This document shows positions 16,885-25,725 of a stretch of DNA of 64,000 bases, piece by piece. Below the pieces are notes generated by a model. The model did not search any database and was not told the DNA's origin. It was given only the letters and a program-made list of their open reading frames with translations. Positions within the stretch are counted from its first letter, which is position 1, and every line of letters begins with the position of its first letter. Position numbers and translations under genes: made by a program. Source of the DNA: Fen-1254 sp963769605 (GTDB lineage Bacteria > Bacteroidota > Ignavibacteria > UBA10030); contig CAVYML010000009.1 of NCBI GenBank assembly GCA_963769605.1, forward strand, positions 744,001 to 808,000, given 5' to 3'.

Positions 16885-18531
16885 TTAGTACATGTCTCCG
16901 CCCATACCGCCCATGCCACCTGGAGGCATCGAAGGAGCCGAGTCTTTCTTCTCAGGCTTCTCAACGATGGTGGCTTCTGTGGTCAGTAAGAGACCGGCAA
17001 CGCTTGCCGCGTTTTGAATGGCAATACGAGCTACTTTGGTCGGATCGACAACGCCGGCCTTTAAAAGATTCTCGTATTTTTCCGTCTGTGCATTGAAACC
17101 GTAGTCGTCTTTTCCATTTTTTACTTCGTTTACAACCACTGCTCCATCGAAGCCGGCATTTGTCGCAATCTGGCGCAGCGGCTCTTCGAGCGCGCGGCGA
17201 ATGATATTGACGCCTGTCTTTTGATCGATGTGATCGACTTTGATTTCATCTAATTTCTTGATGATGCGGATAAATGCAACTCCGCCGCCGGGAATAATTC
17301 CTTCTTCCACGGCTGCACGGGTCGCATGCAATGCATCTTCAACACGAGCTTTCTTTTCTTTCATTTCAACTTCCGTCGAAGCTCCGATCTTCAATACCGC
17401 GACACCGCCGGAAAGTTTTGCGAGGCGTTCCTGCAATTTTTCTTTGTCGTAGTCTGAGGTCGTTTTTTCGACCTGTTGTTTGATTTCATTGATGCGCTTT
17501 TTGATATCTTCTTTCTTGCCTGCACCTTGAACGATGGTGGTGTTATCTTTATCGATCGTAATGCGTTCGGCAGTGCCGAGATACGCAAGCGTGGCGTTTT
17601 CCAGCTTGTATCCTTTTTCTTCGGAGATGACTTGTCCGCCTGTGAGGATCGCAATATCTTCGAGCATTGCCTTGCGGCGGTCGCCGAAGCCGGGAGCCTT
17701 TACGGCCGACACGCGCAGTGTTCCACGCAATTTATTAACCACAAGAGTTGCAAGCGCTTCGCCTTCGAGCTCTTCCGCAATGATGAGAAGCGATTTGCCG
17801 GCTTGTGCAATTTTCTCCAGAATCGGAAGAAGATCCTTCATTGCACTGATTTTCTTGTCGTGAATAAGTATGTAAGGAGTTTCCAGGACCGATTCCATAC
17901 GTTCTGCATCCGTGACAAAATACGGGGACAGATAACCGCGGTCGAACTGCATGCCTTCCACGACTTCCAGCGTGGTCTCGGTGCCCTTCGCTTCTTCGAC
18001 AGTTATGACTCCGTCTTTTCCGACTTTGTCCATCGCATTGGCAATGAGATCGCCGATAGCGCGATCGTTGTTCGCTGAGATCATACCGACCTGAGCGATT
18101 TTTTCCTTATCAGAACCGACTTCCTGATGAAGTTCAACTAACCCTTCGACGACTTTTTTCACAGCGAGATCGATACCGCGTTTCAAATCCATAGGGTTTG
18201 CACCTGCGGTCACATTCTTCAACCCTTCGCGGACAATCGCCTGTGCAAGAATCGTGGCCGTGGTCGTTCCATCACCGGCAACATCGGATGTCTTCGATGC
18301 AACTTCGCGCACCATCTGTGCTCCCATGTTCTCGATCGGATCCGACAGCTCCACTTCCTTCGCAACGGTCACGCCGTCTTTTGTTATGGTTGGTGCGCCG
18401 AACTTTTTATCGATCACCACGTTGCGTCCCTTGGGACCGAGCGTCACCTTTACTGCGTTCGCAAGCTGATCGACGCCGCGCTTTAATGCTGCACGCGCAT
18501 CAACATCGTAATTTATAATCTTTGCTGACAT
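16885..18531 (-). CDS. groL: chaperonin GroEL (60 kDa)
   Basis: A full-length 548-residue chaperonin subunit that forms double heptameric rings and folds client proteins with ATP in the cytoplasm. Seen: KVTLGPKGRNVV, GDGTTTATILAQ (ATP-binding), ITVEEAKGTETTLEVVEGM, GFGDRRKAMLEDIA, and a C-terminal Gly-Met tail ending GGMGGDMY. It follows groES by 21 bp and is under the same CIRCE-controlled promoter. Only one groEL copy is in the window. Confidence 0.99.
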   Translation of the reverse strand: MSAKIINYDVDARAALKRGVDQLANAVKVTLGPKGRNVVIDKKFGAPTITKDGVTVAKEVELSDPIENMGAQMVREVASKTSDVAGDGTTTATILAQAIVREGLKNVTAGANPMDLKRGIDLAVKKVVEGLVELHQEVGSDKEKIAQVGMISANNDRAIGDLIANAMDKVGKDGVITVEEAKGTETTLEVVEGMQFDRGYLSPYFVTDAERMESVLETPYILIHDKKISAMKDLLPILEKIAQAGKSLLIIAEELEGEALATLVVNKLRGTLRVSAVKAPGFGDRRKAMLEDIAILTGGQVISEEKGYKLENATLAYLGTAERITIDKDNTTIVQGAGKKEDIKKRINEIKQQVEKTTSDYDKEKLQERLAKLSGGVAVLKIGASTEVEMKEKKARVEDALHATRAAVEEGIIPGGGVAFIRIIKKLDEIKVDHIDQKTGVNIIRRALEEPLRQIATNAGFDGAVVVNEVKNGKDDYGFNAQTEKYENLLKAGVVDPTKVARIAIQNAASVAGLLLTTEATIVEKPEKKDSAPSMPPGGMGGMGGDMY

Positions 18532-18552
18532 AGAGTTTCTCCTTTTTTTTCC

Positions 18553-18843
18553 TTACTTAGACATGATTGCAAACACGTCGCTCTCACGCATAATCAAGAG
18601 CTCTTCGTTATCGACCGTGACTTCCGTGCCGGAATATTTTCCGTATAATACTTTATCGCCGACCTTTATTTCCGGCACGATAAGTTTTCCTTCATCAGAG
18701 ATTCGACCCGGACCCGCTGCAATGACTTCGCCCCATACGGGTTTTTCTTTTGCAGTATCGGGAACGATGATGCCGCCTTTGGTCATCTCTTCCGCCTTCG
18801 ATGGCCGGACGATAATGCGATCCGCCAATGGTTTAAGAGCCAT
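18553..18843 (-). CDS. groS: co-chaperonin GroES (10 kDa)
   Basis: A 96-residue lid protein for GroEL, of normal length. Marks: KPLADRIIVRPSKAEE, TKGGIIVPDTAKEKP (mobile loop), GKLIVPEIKVGDKVLYGKYSGTEV. GGAGG is 7 nt before the ATG. It is the first gene of the groES-groEL operon and carries the CIRCE element about 55 bp before the start. Confidence 0.99.
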   Translation of the reverse strand: MALKPLADRIIVRPSKAEEMTKGGIIVPDTAKEKPVWGEVIAAGPGRISDEGKLIVPEIKVGDKVLYGKYSGTEVTVDNEELLIMRESDVFAIMSK

Positions 18844-18898
18844 AATAATTCCTCCATTGTATTGTTATTGGATGTTGAAGTGTAATTCAAAAATTGTT

Positions 18899-18925
18899 TT
18901 AGCACTCTTCATAAACGAGTGCTAA
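18899..18925. promoter_or_regulatory. CIRCE element (HrcA operator)
   Basis: TTAGCACTC, 9 nt, GAGTGCTAA: a perfect 9-bp inverted repeat identical to the CIRCE consensus. It directly follows the -10 box of the groES promoter, so bound HrcA would block initiation. hrcA itself is not in the window. Confidence 0.97.
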
Positions 18926-18952
18926 TATAGCAAGAGAAGACAAATATGTCAA
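18924..18952 (-). promoter_or_regulatory. groES-groEL promoter
   Basis: Minus strand: TTGACA (18947-18952), spacer 17 bp, TATATT (18924-18929), overlapping the end of CIRCE. This is close to the ideal sigma-70 promoter. The rest of 18953-19145 holds no feature I can support. Confidence 0.9.
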
Positions 18953-19145
18953 GAAAAAATGAGATTATTGCATAAAATTAATGATTTATGCGCCATAATG
19001 GCAATATACAGGTCATTGTGACGCATTCCGGAAAGCAAATCAGGCGCGAAAAAGGTTTTCAATAATATTTTCACAATACATTTTTAAAATTAATCCGGGA
19101 GGTTATGAGTGAAAACAAGACATATTCCAAATGCAAACAGACGTT

Positions 19146-19709
19146 TTATTTTTCCCCTGCATACTGTTTCTGTCCAACGGTAAATAATGAACCGAGCAAT
19201 TTATCAACAAAAATCAAAATAACGAGCGCCAGCAGAATAAGCGCAGAGAATTTCAGAACGGATACATCCGAACTCCTGAACAAAACGATCCTCATGAGCG
19301 TATGAGAGATCTGATCACTTGCGCCTGAAAATATTTTTAAAAATTTGCTCAGCTGTTGTACTGCTGCCGGTTCCGAAGAGAACGTAATGCCGGATTGAAA
19401 TGTGTAAAATAGGATACCGAAGAAAGCGAGTATCCATGCCCCCGTAATAAAATATCCAACTGCATGAAATACATGTTCACGAATCCCCCATTTCTTCACG
19501 GGAAGAATGATACTCATAATCCTGGTGTTGAACATAGGAGCAGGATCTGCAAGTGGAACCTGCCGTGCGGCGATGCGAATCGATCTCTGCAATACGATTT
19601 CGTAACGGCAATTTGGACATTTATCCAAATGCTCTTGGTATTGAAGCAAATTTTTGTCAGCTTCTCTATCTGCAATTCTGCAGATCGTTTCAAACGACAG
19701 ATGTTCCAT
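19146..19709 (-). CDS. putative anti-sigma factor (zinc-finger type), membrane-bound
   Basis: About 187 residues. The N-terminal part has H-x3-C-x2-C (YQEHLDKCPNCRYE, about residues 25-38), the zf-HC2 metal site of ECF anti-sigma factors. Two hydrophobic segments follow (about 88-108 GYFITGAWILAFFGILFY, and about 158-175 FSALILLALVILIF), so the protein spans the inner membrane twice. It begins 12 nt after the stop of the ECF sigma gene; the ATG at 19709 is chosen because AAGGA lies 9 nt upstream, while the ATG at 19718 overlaps that site. It probably holds the sigma factor at the membrane until a signal frees it. Confidence 0.75.
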   Translation of the reverse strand: MEHLSFETICRIADREADKNLLQYQEHLDKCPNCRYEIVLQRSIRIAARQVPLADPAPMFNTRIMSIILPVKKWGIREHVFHAVGYFITGAWILAFFGILFYTFQSGITFSSEPAAVQQLSKFLKIFSGASDQISHTLMRIVLFRSSDVSVLKFSALILLALVILIFVDKLLGSLFTVGQKQYAGEK

Positions 19710-19721
19710 CACAACCATTCC

Positions 19722-20306
19722 TTATACATTGAAAGCAGAGACCGGATTCATGCGCTTCAATAAAATATTCCGCAGCATGCTGCGTGCACGGAAAATTCTT
19801 GCTTTAACGGTACCGATCGGCAGCCCCGTAATGCGGACGATCTCTTCATAGCTCATTTCCTGAATGACAAATAACGTAAATATTCCGCCGTACATCGACG
19901 GCAGCTTTTCTATTTCTTGCTCAACAACTGTTCGGAATTCATCCGATTCCAATTGAATATCCGGAGCAGGATCGCCGGATTCTATTTCAATTACGGGATA
20001 ATCTTCGTACTCTTCATCCAGCGAGGAGATGTAATATTCTTTTCGCTTTTCAAGAGCGCTCATGCATCGATTATAGACAATCCTGTAGAACCATGTCGAA
20101 AAGCTCGATTTCCCTTCAAAGGAAGACAACGACCGGTACACACGGACAAAGGCATCCTGCAGCACCTCTTCCGCATCCTCCCTGTTCTTCAAAATTCGAA
20201 CGGCAAGCGTCAAAGCTTTTGCTTTGTGCCTGTCGATCAGGATGCTAAAAGCCCGTTTTTCTCCACCGAGGATGCGTTGTACTATTTCCTTGTCTTGCTC
20301 ATTCAT
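19722..20306 (-). CDS. ECF-type RNA polymerase sigma factor
   Basis: A 194-residue sigma-70 family protein of the extracytoplasmic class. Region 2 is read as ALTLAVRILKNREDAEEVLQ and FSTWFYRIVYNRCM (about residues 32-90, -10 recognition); region 4 as MSYEEIVRITGLPIGTVKAR (about 149-168, -35 recognition helix-turn-helix). An acidic linker (EEYEDYPVIEIESGD) lies between. It precedes its likely anti-sigma gene. An inverted repeat in its upstream region may be its own control site. Confidence 0.93.
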   Translation of the reverse strand: MNEQDKEIVQRILGGEKRAFSILIDRHKAKALTLAVRILKNREDAEEVLQDAFVRVYRSLSSFEGKSSFSTWFYRIVYNRCMSALEKRKEYYISSLDEEYEDYPVIEIESGDPAPDIQLESDEFRTVVEQEIEKLPSMYGGIFTLFVIQEMSYEEIVRITGLPIGTVKARIFRARSMLRNILLKRMNPVSAFNV

Positions 20307-20346
20307 GAGAACCGGCTGCCCGCTCTCTTTTCTTAGACCCCTGTTG

Positions 20347-20458
20347 TGCCTGCAATGTTACAGACAAACAGGCTCATTTTTAAAATTCCGCATGCGGAAC
20401 AACATATTCCGTCCATCAGCGGTTTTGAGAACGTTCTTGTAACATTTTACGGCAGGCA
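20347..20458. promoter_or_regulatory. inverted repeats upstream of the ECF sigma gene
   Basis: TGCCTGCAATGTTACA (20347-20362) is mirrored by TGTAACATT...GGCAGGCA (20438-20458) with four extra bases between the two blocks. Between them lies a 14-bp perfect palindrome TTCCGCATGCGGAA (20386-20399). The gap 20307-20615 separates two divergent genes, so this may be a shared operator or a folded leader. No sigma-70 promoter with correct spacing was found here. Confidence 0.4.
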
Positions 20459-20615
20459 AGGGTCAAAGTTACTAAAGACGTGGACGAGAACTCATAAGTT
20501 GCAATAGATGTCGCAAATCTGTCTTAGAATGAGACACGAATTCCCGCGGAACCGACTTTTCTTCCACGTCTCTAAAGCGAAGAACAAAATACAGAATAAC
20601 TCAAGGAGAATTAGA

Positions 20616-20978
20616 ATGAACAGCGATATATTAGTGCCTATTTTCCTCTTCGGAGGATTCGCGGCGGTACTCTGGAAATATTTCGACGGCCGCAATAAAG
20701 AACGGATGGCAATGATTGAAAAAGGAATGACACTGGCAGACTTTAAATCCGATACTCCGACTAAACTTTTTCACTCCGGCGTCCTTGGAAACTTAAAATG
20801 GGGTCTGTTGTTTATTTTTGTCGGGATAGGTTTGTTCGCAGGTAATGCCCTGCAGAATATCTGGCAATATCATGACGACGCCATCGCCTTTGCATGCGTA
20901 ATGATTTTCGGCGGAGCATCCCTGGTGATCTATTATTTTATTGCAGCTAAAAAGCTCAAAGAAAAACCTCAGGAATAA
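20616..20978 (+). CDS. DUF6249-like small membrane protein
   Basis: A 120-residue protein. The start at 20616 is chosen over an upstream in-frame start because AAGGAG lies 8 nt before it. Pattern: one N-terminal membrane segment (ILVPIFLFGGFAAVLW), a short amphipathic stretch KERMAMIEKGMTLADF typical of the DUF6249 group, then two more membrane segments (WGLLFIFVGIGLFAG, AIAFACVMIFGGASLVIYYF). In other Bacteroidota such genes sit beside ECF sigma factors, and here it is divergent from one, so a role in the same envelope response is possible. Function is not known. Confidence 0.7.
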   Translation: MNSDILVPIFLFGGFAAVLWKYFDGRNKERMAMIEKGMTLADFKSDTPTKLFHSGVLGNLKWGLLFIFVGIGLFAGNALQNIWQYHDDAIAFACVMIFGGASLVIYYFIAAKKLKEKPQE

Positions 20979-21014
20979 AGGCAATCACAGGGGGGAGTAT
21001 GCATCCCTGTGAAT

Positions 21015-21047
21015 ATAAAACGGAGGCACAGAAAGCCTACGTTTTAT
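21015..21047. terminator. bidirectional hairpin terminator
   Basis: ATAAAACG-AGGC folds onto GCCT-CGTTTTAT (12 bp with one mismatch, 7-nt loop), giving T-runs on both strands. It separates the convergent genes ending at 20978 and 21055. A second stem, TCACAGGG/CCCTGTGA (20985-21012), lies just before it. Confidence 0.75.
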
Positions 21048-21054
21048 AGAGAAC

Positions 21055-22620
21055 CTATTTCCGGAACGTTCTCATGAATACTCTCATAAGCTTGAAACCG
21101 GCACTTATTTTGCCGAAGACTGTCTTTTTGTACAGAAAAACCAGTGCGCTCGATAATCCTGTGTATACTTCTTTCGAATGCGGATGCCACCACATGTTCT
21201 TTTGCACGCCGGGAAGAATATCGTCCACAACGCATCGAGGCTGGGTCATTTCTTCAAGACCGATAAAGCCGTGCGTTCTGCCGATTCCGGATTCTTTCCA
21301 TCCTCCCCATGGAGTTTCCGCAAGCCCGTGACTCATCAAGTGGTCGTTGATCATCACGGACCCCGCTTCCAATTTTGCGGCGATGGCATGTCCCTTGCGC
21401 CGGCTGCGCGTCCAGACCGAAGCAGTTAATCCAAGCTTTGATGCATTTGCCCGCGCAATCGCTTCGTCGATGCTGTCTGCCTTTTTTACAGCAAGCACGG
21501 GACCGAATATCTCCTCTGTCATGACCTTCATATCGTCGTTGACGTTTTCCAGAATTGTCGGCGGTATAAAAAGTCCTTTTCCTTTCGACTTCTTTGGAAC
21601 TTCCGGATATGCCACCGCGCCTTTGCGAACCGCATCGCCGATTAATGCCAGTACTTTCTTGTATTGTTCTTTCGTCGTCATCGATCCGATATCGACATTG
21701 GAATCGACATCGATTCCCTGTTTCAGTCCGTCCATTTTGTTTTTCAAGAGAGAGACAAAATCATCGTACACGCCTTGTTCCACAAAAATTCGTTCGACCG
21801 CCGCACATGATTGTCCCGCATTGGACATTCCGGCCCAGAGCGCGCCGCTTGCTGCTCGATGAAGATTCGCATCTGCGCAAACGATCATGGCATCGTTGCC
21901 TCCGAGTTCCAGCGAGACCGGAACCAGCCGTTCCGCCGCTTTTGCCATGAGGACTTTACCGACTGCGACCGATCCAGTAAAGAACAATTTATTGATGCCC
22001 GATTCCAAAAAAGCATCGCCGGCAATTTTTCCCGGAAGATTGACTAAAGAAAATAATCCCGAAGGAAGACCTGCAGATTCTATGCATTCCGCAATCAGTT
22101 TACCGACTGCCAGAGTATGCGACGAAACTTTGAGCACAACACCGTTGCCTGCGATCAACGCCATAGCAATTTCATGGAATGGAATTGCAAATGGATAATT
22201 CCACGGACTGATGATACCTACAACGCCGACCGGCACACGATCCACATAGGACCTTTTATTGATCGTAAGGATGCTTCCGCCGTGGAGTTTTTTCCTTTTC
22301 AATATTTTACCCGCATGCGATACGTAATAGGTCAGCGCCATCGGCACGGTCAGAACTTCTGTACTGAGTGCATCCATTTTTGTCTTGCCGGTGTCTTTTG
22401 CTATTACTTCCGCAATTTGGTCGGCATGCTCTACGATATAATCGCGGATTTTCAATAAATGTTTTTTGCGTTCATGAAAGCTTACGGATGCCCATATTGC
22501 CTGTGCAATTTTTGCACGAACGACAGCATGCTCTAGTTCATCAACTGTCTGTTCCGGCGTTTTGCCGATCACTTCTCCCGTTGCGGGATTCGTGGAGATG
22601 GTTACTTTTCGCTTTGCCAT
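21055..22620 (-). CDS. NAD(P)-dependent aldehyde dehydrogenase
   Basis: A 521-residue ALDH-superfamily enzyme oxidising an aldehyde to its acid. Seen: GIISPWNYPFAIPFHEIAMAL (cofactor site), FFTGSVAVGKVLM, SLELGGNDAMIV with the general-base Glu, and NAGQSCAAVERIF with catalytic Cys. The C-terminal 60 residues go beyond the usual core and contain VYTGLSSALVFLYKKTVFGK and a basic end, which could attach to a membrane. It is 145 bp downstream of an SDR gene in the same direction, with a repeat element between. Substrate is not known. Confidence 0.9.
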   Translation of the reverse strand: MAKRKVTISTNPATGEVIGKTPEQTVDELEHAVVRAKIAQAIWASVSFHERKKHLLKIRDYIVEHADQIAEVIAKDTGKTKMDALSTEVLTVPMALTYYVSHAGKILKRKKLHGGSILTINKRSYVDRVPVGVVGIISPWNYPFAIPFHEIAMALIAGNGVVLKVSSHTLAVGKLIAECIESAGLPSGLFSLVNLPGKIAGDAFLESGINKLFFTGSVAVGKVLMAKAAERLVPVSLELGGNDAMIVCADANLHRAASGALWAGMSNAGQSCAAVERIFVEQGVYDDFVSLLKNKMDGLKQGIDVDSNVDIGSMTTKEQYKKVLALIGDAVRKGAVAYPEVPKKSKGKGLFIPPTILENVNDDMKVMTEEIFGPVLAVKKADSIDEAIARANASKLGLTASVWTRSRRKGHAIAAKLEAGSVMINDHLMSHGLAETPWGGWKESGIGRTHGFIGLEEMTQPRCVVDDILPGVQKNMWWHPHSKEVYTGLSSALVFLYKKTVFGKISAGFKLMRVFMRTFRK

Positions 22621-22640
22621 TTTTTTATCCGTTCAATGTG

Positions 22641-22767
22641 CCCGCCTGCGTGACTGCCAACCCGCTGCGCATTTTGGCGTGTGTCAGCAGTCGGGCAGGT
22701 TTCTGTTCAACGTTTAATAGTTGTTTAGTTCCTCAGTTATCTGTTCACAGTTTACCATTCACCATTT
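22641..22767 (-). repeat. palindromic intergenic repeat, copy B, with GTGAAC-type tract
   Basis: The 59-bp core at 22641-22699 is the inverted equivalent of copy A (same length, about 10 differences). Next to it, 22706-22767 carries a tract that in minus-strand sense reads AAATGGTGAATGGTAAAC then GTGAACAGATAACTGAGGAA and on to ACTATTAAACGTTGAAC; the last part is almost identical to 26623-26668. It reaches into the stop codon of the SDR gene. Confidence 0.75.
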
Positions 22768-23599
22768 ACTGTTTTTCAGTCTTTCTTCCTTCCCATGTTT
22801 TCATGCTGCCGGTTACACCCATGATGATTAAAAATTTCTGGAACCACGAGTCGGGCATGAGCGCGCGAAAGCGGAGATTCATGTTTATTGTTTGCGGACG
22901 CTTGGGAGAATATTTTTCTTTCTTCAGTGCAGACTCCACAATTGCCTTGGCAATAACATCGTGATTTTTTACCGTCGGGACAATCCATCTGCCCGGTATG
23001 CCGAGTTTCGCACCCTCAAACATTCCCGTGGCAATATATCCGGGATGGATTGAAGCAAATTTTACTCCCTTCTTGCCGCGGCTCAACGCTTCAAAGCGCA
23101 GCGACTCGGTCAATCCCCAAACTCCCCATTTCGTCGCACAATAAACCGCAAGATTCGGAACGCCGATCGTTCCGGCCGCGGAAGAAATATTCACGATAAA
23201 GCCGCAGTCGCGATCGTACATTTCAGGCAATATTTCATACGTCGTAAACAGGAGTGCAGTCAAATTTACATCGACCGTTTTTTCCCAGTTCTTCAGCGGA
23301 CGCTCCAAAAAGTCTCCGCCGGAAACATAACCCGCGTTGTTCACGAGAATATCAATGCGTCCCATTTCCTTACGTGCTGTCTTAACGAGTTTCCCGATAG
23401 TTACTTTATCGGTAACATCGCATGGATGAACAAATACTTTTCCGAGAGCGGATAATTCCTCCTTTGCTTTTTTAAGCGCAGGCCGATTGAGGTCCCATAT
23501 CGTAACGACAGTTCCTTCCTGCAAGAGCCGTTTGCATGTTGCAAGGCCGATTCCCATTGCCCCGCCTGTGACGACAGCATTTTTTCCCTTCAGATCCAT
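22766..23599 (-). CDS. short-chain dehydrogenase/reductase
   Basis: A 277-residue classical SDR. NAD(P)-binding TGGAMGIG near residue 11, NNAGYVSGG, catalytic Ser in IVNISSAAGT and YCATKWG (YxxxK). The tail (MTGSMKTWEGRKTEKQ) is longer than the core. It oxidises or reduces a hydroxyl/carbonyl of unknown identity. With the aldehyde dehydrogenase downstream, an alcohol-to-acid pair is possible. Its final codons merge with repeat copy B. Confidence 0.9.
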   Translation of the reverse strand: MDLKGKNAVVTGGAMGIGLATCKRLLQEGTVVTIWDLNRPALKKAKEELSALGKVFVHPCDVTDKVTIGKLVKTARKEMGRIDILVNNAGYVSGGDFLERPLKNWEKTVDVNLTALLFTTYEILPEMYDRDCGFIVNISSAAGTIGVPNLAVYCATKWGVWGLTESLRFEALSRGKKGVKFASIHPGYIATGMFEGAKLGIPGRWIVPTVKNHDVIAKAIVESALKKEKYSPKRPQTINMNLRFRALMPDSWFQKFLIIMGVTGSMKTWEGRKTEKQ

Positions 23600-23718
23600 G
23601 AGTGCCTCCGGAATGTGATTGGATAAATAAAAAAGACTCTTCTTTGCCTCTTGTGATTAACACAAAATAAGACAATGAAAAGTCTTTTCAAAATAGAAAC
23701 GAATTAAAATCGCTTCTT

Positions 23719-24630
23719 TTATGGGAATAGACCCTCGACGGACAGGTATCGCTCACCGGTATCGTAGCAGAAGGTAAGAATTCGCCCTCCTTTCGGCAAT
23801 TCCGGGATTTTTTTGGCAACTGCCGCAAGCGCGGCACCGCTGGAAATTCCGATTAAAATGCCTTCTTCGCGTGCGCAGCGTAGGGTATACTCGAATGCCT
23901 CTTCTTTTGTAATTAGAATTGCCCCATCGAGAAGATCGGTATGAAGATTTTTAGGAATGAATCCTGCACCAAGTCCTTGCAGAGGATGCGGTCCGGGCTT
24001 GCCTCCGCTGATCACGGGCGAGGCGGCAGGTTCTACGGCAAAAACTTTCAATTTCGGGAATTTCTTTTTCAGAACTTCCGCACAGCCGGTGATATGCCCG
24101 CCGGTACCGACACCGGATATAAGCATATCGAATCCCTCAGGAAAATCCTGAAGAATTTCTTGTGCTGTTGTTTTGCGGTGAATTTCTATATTCGCTTCGT
24201 TTTCGAATTGCTGCGGAATCCATGCATGCGGCGTTTGAGATGCAAGTTCCTGAGCCCTTTCGATGGCTCCCTTCATCCCTTTTTCTCTCGGCGTCAATTC
24301 CAGATCCGCACCGTATGCTTTTAAAAGCCTGCGTCGTTCGAGGGTCATCGATTCCGGCATTACGATAATTAATTTGTATCCTTTGACGGCTGCTGCTATC
24401 GCCAGGCCGATTCCCGTGTTGCCGGAAGTCGGTTCGATGATTACACTCTCCTTTGTCAAAATTCCGCGCCTTTCTGCGTCCTCAACCATCGACAGGCCGA
24501 TGCGGTCTTTGATGCTTCCTCCCGGATTGGCCCGTTCCAGTTTTATCCATACCTCCGTATTTCCGAACAGTCTTTGTATTCGGACATGCGGAGTATTACC
24601 GATGGTGCCGAGAATATTCGATGCTTTCAT
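23719..24630 (-). CDS. cysK: cysteine synthase (O-acetylserine sulfhydrylase)
   Basis: A 303-residue PLP enzyme making cysteine from O-acetylserine and sulfide. PLP Lys in NPGGSIKDR (about residue 42), PTSGNTGIGLA substrate loop, GTGGHITGCAEVLKKK phosphate-binding loop, and GISSGAAL with the Ser facing the pyridine nitrogen. It begins 20 bp after cysE and is clearly cotranscribed, so O-acetylserine is made and used by one operon. CysK rather than CysM is favoured by overall resemblance; the split is not certain. Confidence 0.95.
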   Translation of the reverse strand: MKASNILGTIGNTPHVRIQRLFGNTEVWIKLERANPGGSIKDRIGLSMVEDAERRGILTKESVIIEPTSGNTGIGLAIAAAVKGYKLIIVMPESMTLERRRLLKAYGADLELTPREKGMKGAIERAQELASQTPHAWIPQQFENEANIEIHRKTTAQEILQDFPEGFDMLISGVGTGGHITGCAEVLKKKFPKLKVFAVEPAASPVISGGKPGPHPLQGLGAGFIPKNLHTDLLDGAILITKEEAFEYTLRCAREEGILIGISSGAALAAVAKKIPELPKGGRILTFCYDTGERYLSVEGLFP

Positions 24631-24650
24631 ACAATCACCCTTTATTGTTG

Positions 24651-25529
24651 TTAAATGAAGAAATTAATTATTCCATCCCGCTCGTCCCTGTTTTGCACGA
24701 TTGTTTTTTGTTCCTGATAGACAATAGAATACGGTGCGACAGAATGTGTAAGCCACACGTTGCCGCCGATAACGCTGTGGCGGCCGACGATCGTTTCCCC
24801 GCCGAGTATAACGGACTGCGCATAGATGACGACATTGTCTTCTATGGTCGGATGCCGTTTCGATTTTGCCATATCTTTTGCTACACTTAAGGCGCCGAGC
24901 GTTACACCCTGATAAATTTTTACATTTTCGCCGATGATGGTCGATTCGCCGATAACGATTCCCGTTCCGTGATCGATTGCAAACGAAAGACCGATCTGTG
25001 CTCCCGGATGAATGTCTATTCCGGTTTTCTCATGCGCATATTCGGTCAGAAGACGCGGGAAGATCGGCACATGCATCGAATAAAATTCATGCGCAAAGCG
25101 GTAAATGGCTATCGCCAAAAAACCGGGATATGCCAGAATGACCTCATCGACGCTTTCTGCAGCCGGGTCGCCGCTGGTGATTGCATCTCCATCCAGCCAT
25201 AATTTTTTATAGATATCCGGCAAAACTGCAATAAATCGATTCGCGATTTCTTCGATGTTCGCGTTCACACCGTGTACGAGCGGCGTCAGAAGCTGCTTGA
25301 GATCGCGCTCCAGCAGGACAAGGCGCGATGAAATTTCTTCTGTTGTCGAATATCCCTCTTTTCGGAAATGCGGAAAAAGGATACCGAGAAGATTTTCGAC
25401 AAAGAATTGCGTTTGACGCTTTAATTCGATGTCGACAAGGGGATGATCGTGCTGTTTCCGCAATTCCTGCGAAAAGCTTTCGAGGATCGGCTTCAGGTTG
25501 ATTAATTTGTTATCCATAAAATTGGCCAT
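24651..25529 (-). CDS. cysE: serine O-acetyltransferase
   Basis: A 292-residue enzyme that acetylates serine from acetyl-CoA, the first step of cysteine synthesis. The N-terminal helical half (1-140) is followed by a left-handed beta-helix of hexapeptide repeats (IHPGAQIGLSFAIDHGTGIV, IIGENVKIYQGVTLGAL, HPTIEDNVVIYAQSVILGG). His in DHGTG and the HP pair are the usual catalytic residues. It resembles the longer EpsC/plant-like form. Its leader contains a possible Cys-codon-rich small ORF (25634-25669) and a consensus promoter (25726-25754). Confidence 0.95.
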   Translation of the reverse strand: MANFMDNKLINLKPILESFSQELRKQHDHPLVDIELKRQTQFFVENLLGILFPHFRKEGYSTTEEISSRLVLLERDLKQLLTPLVHGVNANIEEIANRFIAVLPDIYKKLWLDGDAITSGDPAAESVDEVILAYPGFLAIAIYRFAHEFYSMHVPIFPRLLTEYAHEKTGIDIHPGAQIGLSFAIDHGTGIVIGESTIIGENVKIYQGVTLGALSVAKDMAKSKRHPTIEDNVVIYAQSVILGGETIVGRHSVIGGNVWLTHSVAPYSIVYQEQKTIVQNRDERDGIINFFI

Positions 25530-25633
25530 TTTCCCATTCTCTTTCTATAACAATAGTTTGTTCAACAATGTTTCAGCATTTATTGAAAGAATAATTATTT
25601 ATAAAAGTGGATGACGTGCCGGAACGTTGAGAG

Positions 25634-25669
25634 TCAACACGCAGCAGTACAACAGCAGCGCGTCCTCAT
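25634..25669 (-). CDS. possible cysteine-rich leader peptide of cysE-cysK
   Basis: An 11-codon ORF reading MRTRCCCTAAC then TGA, four Cys codons of eleven including three in a row. It lies 50 nt after the predicted transcription start and 104 nt before cysE, on the same strand. The sequence around its start can form a 7-bp stem TTCCTTC/GAAGGAA that contains the only Shine-Dalgarno-like bases (AAGGA), directly touching the ATG; that spacing is poor, which is the main doubt. Known analogy: short Cys-rich ORFs sense cysteine supply before sulfur genes in Actinobacteria. No intrinsic terminator lies between it and cysE, so the mode of control is open. Confidence 0.45.
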   Translation of the reverse strand: MRTRCCCTAAC

Positions 25670-25725
25670 TCCTTCTACCCGGGAAGGAAAACAACCTAAA
25701 TATCTTAATTTCAAAATCATAGTAA

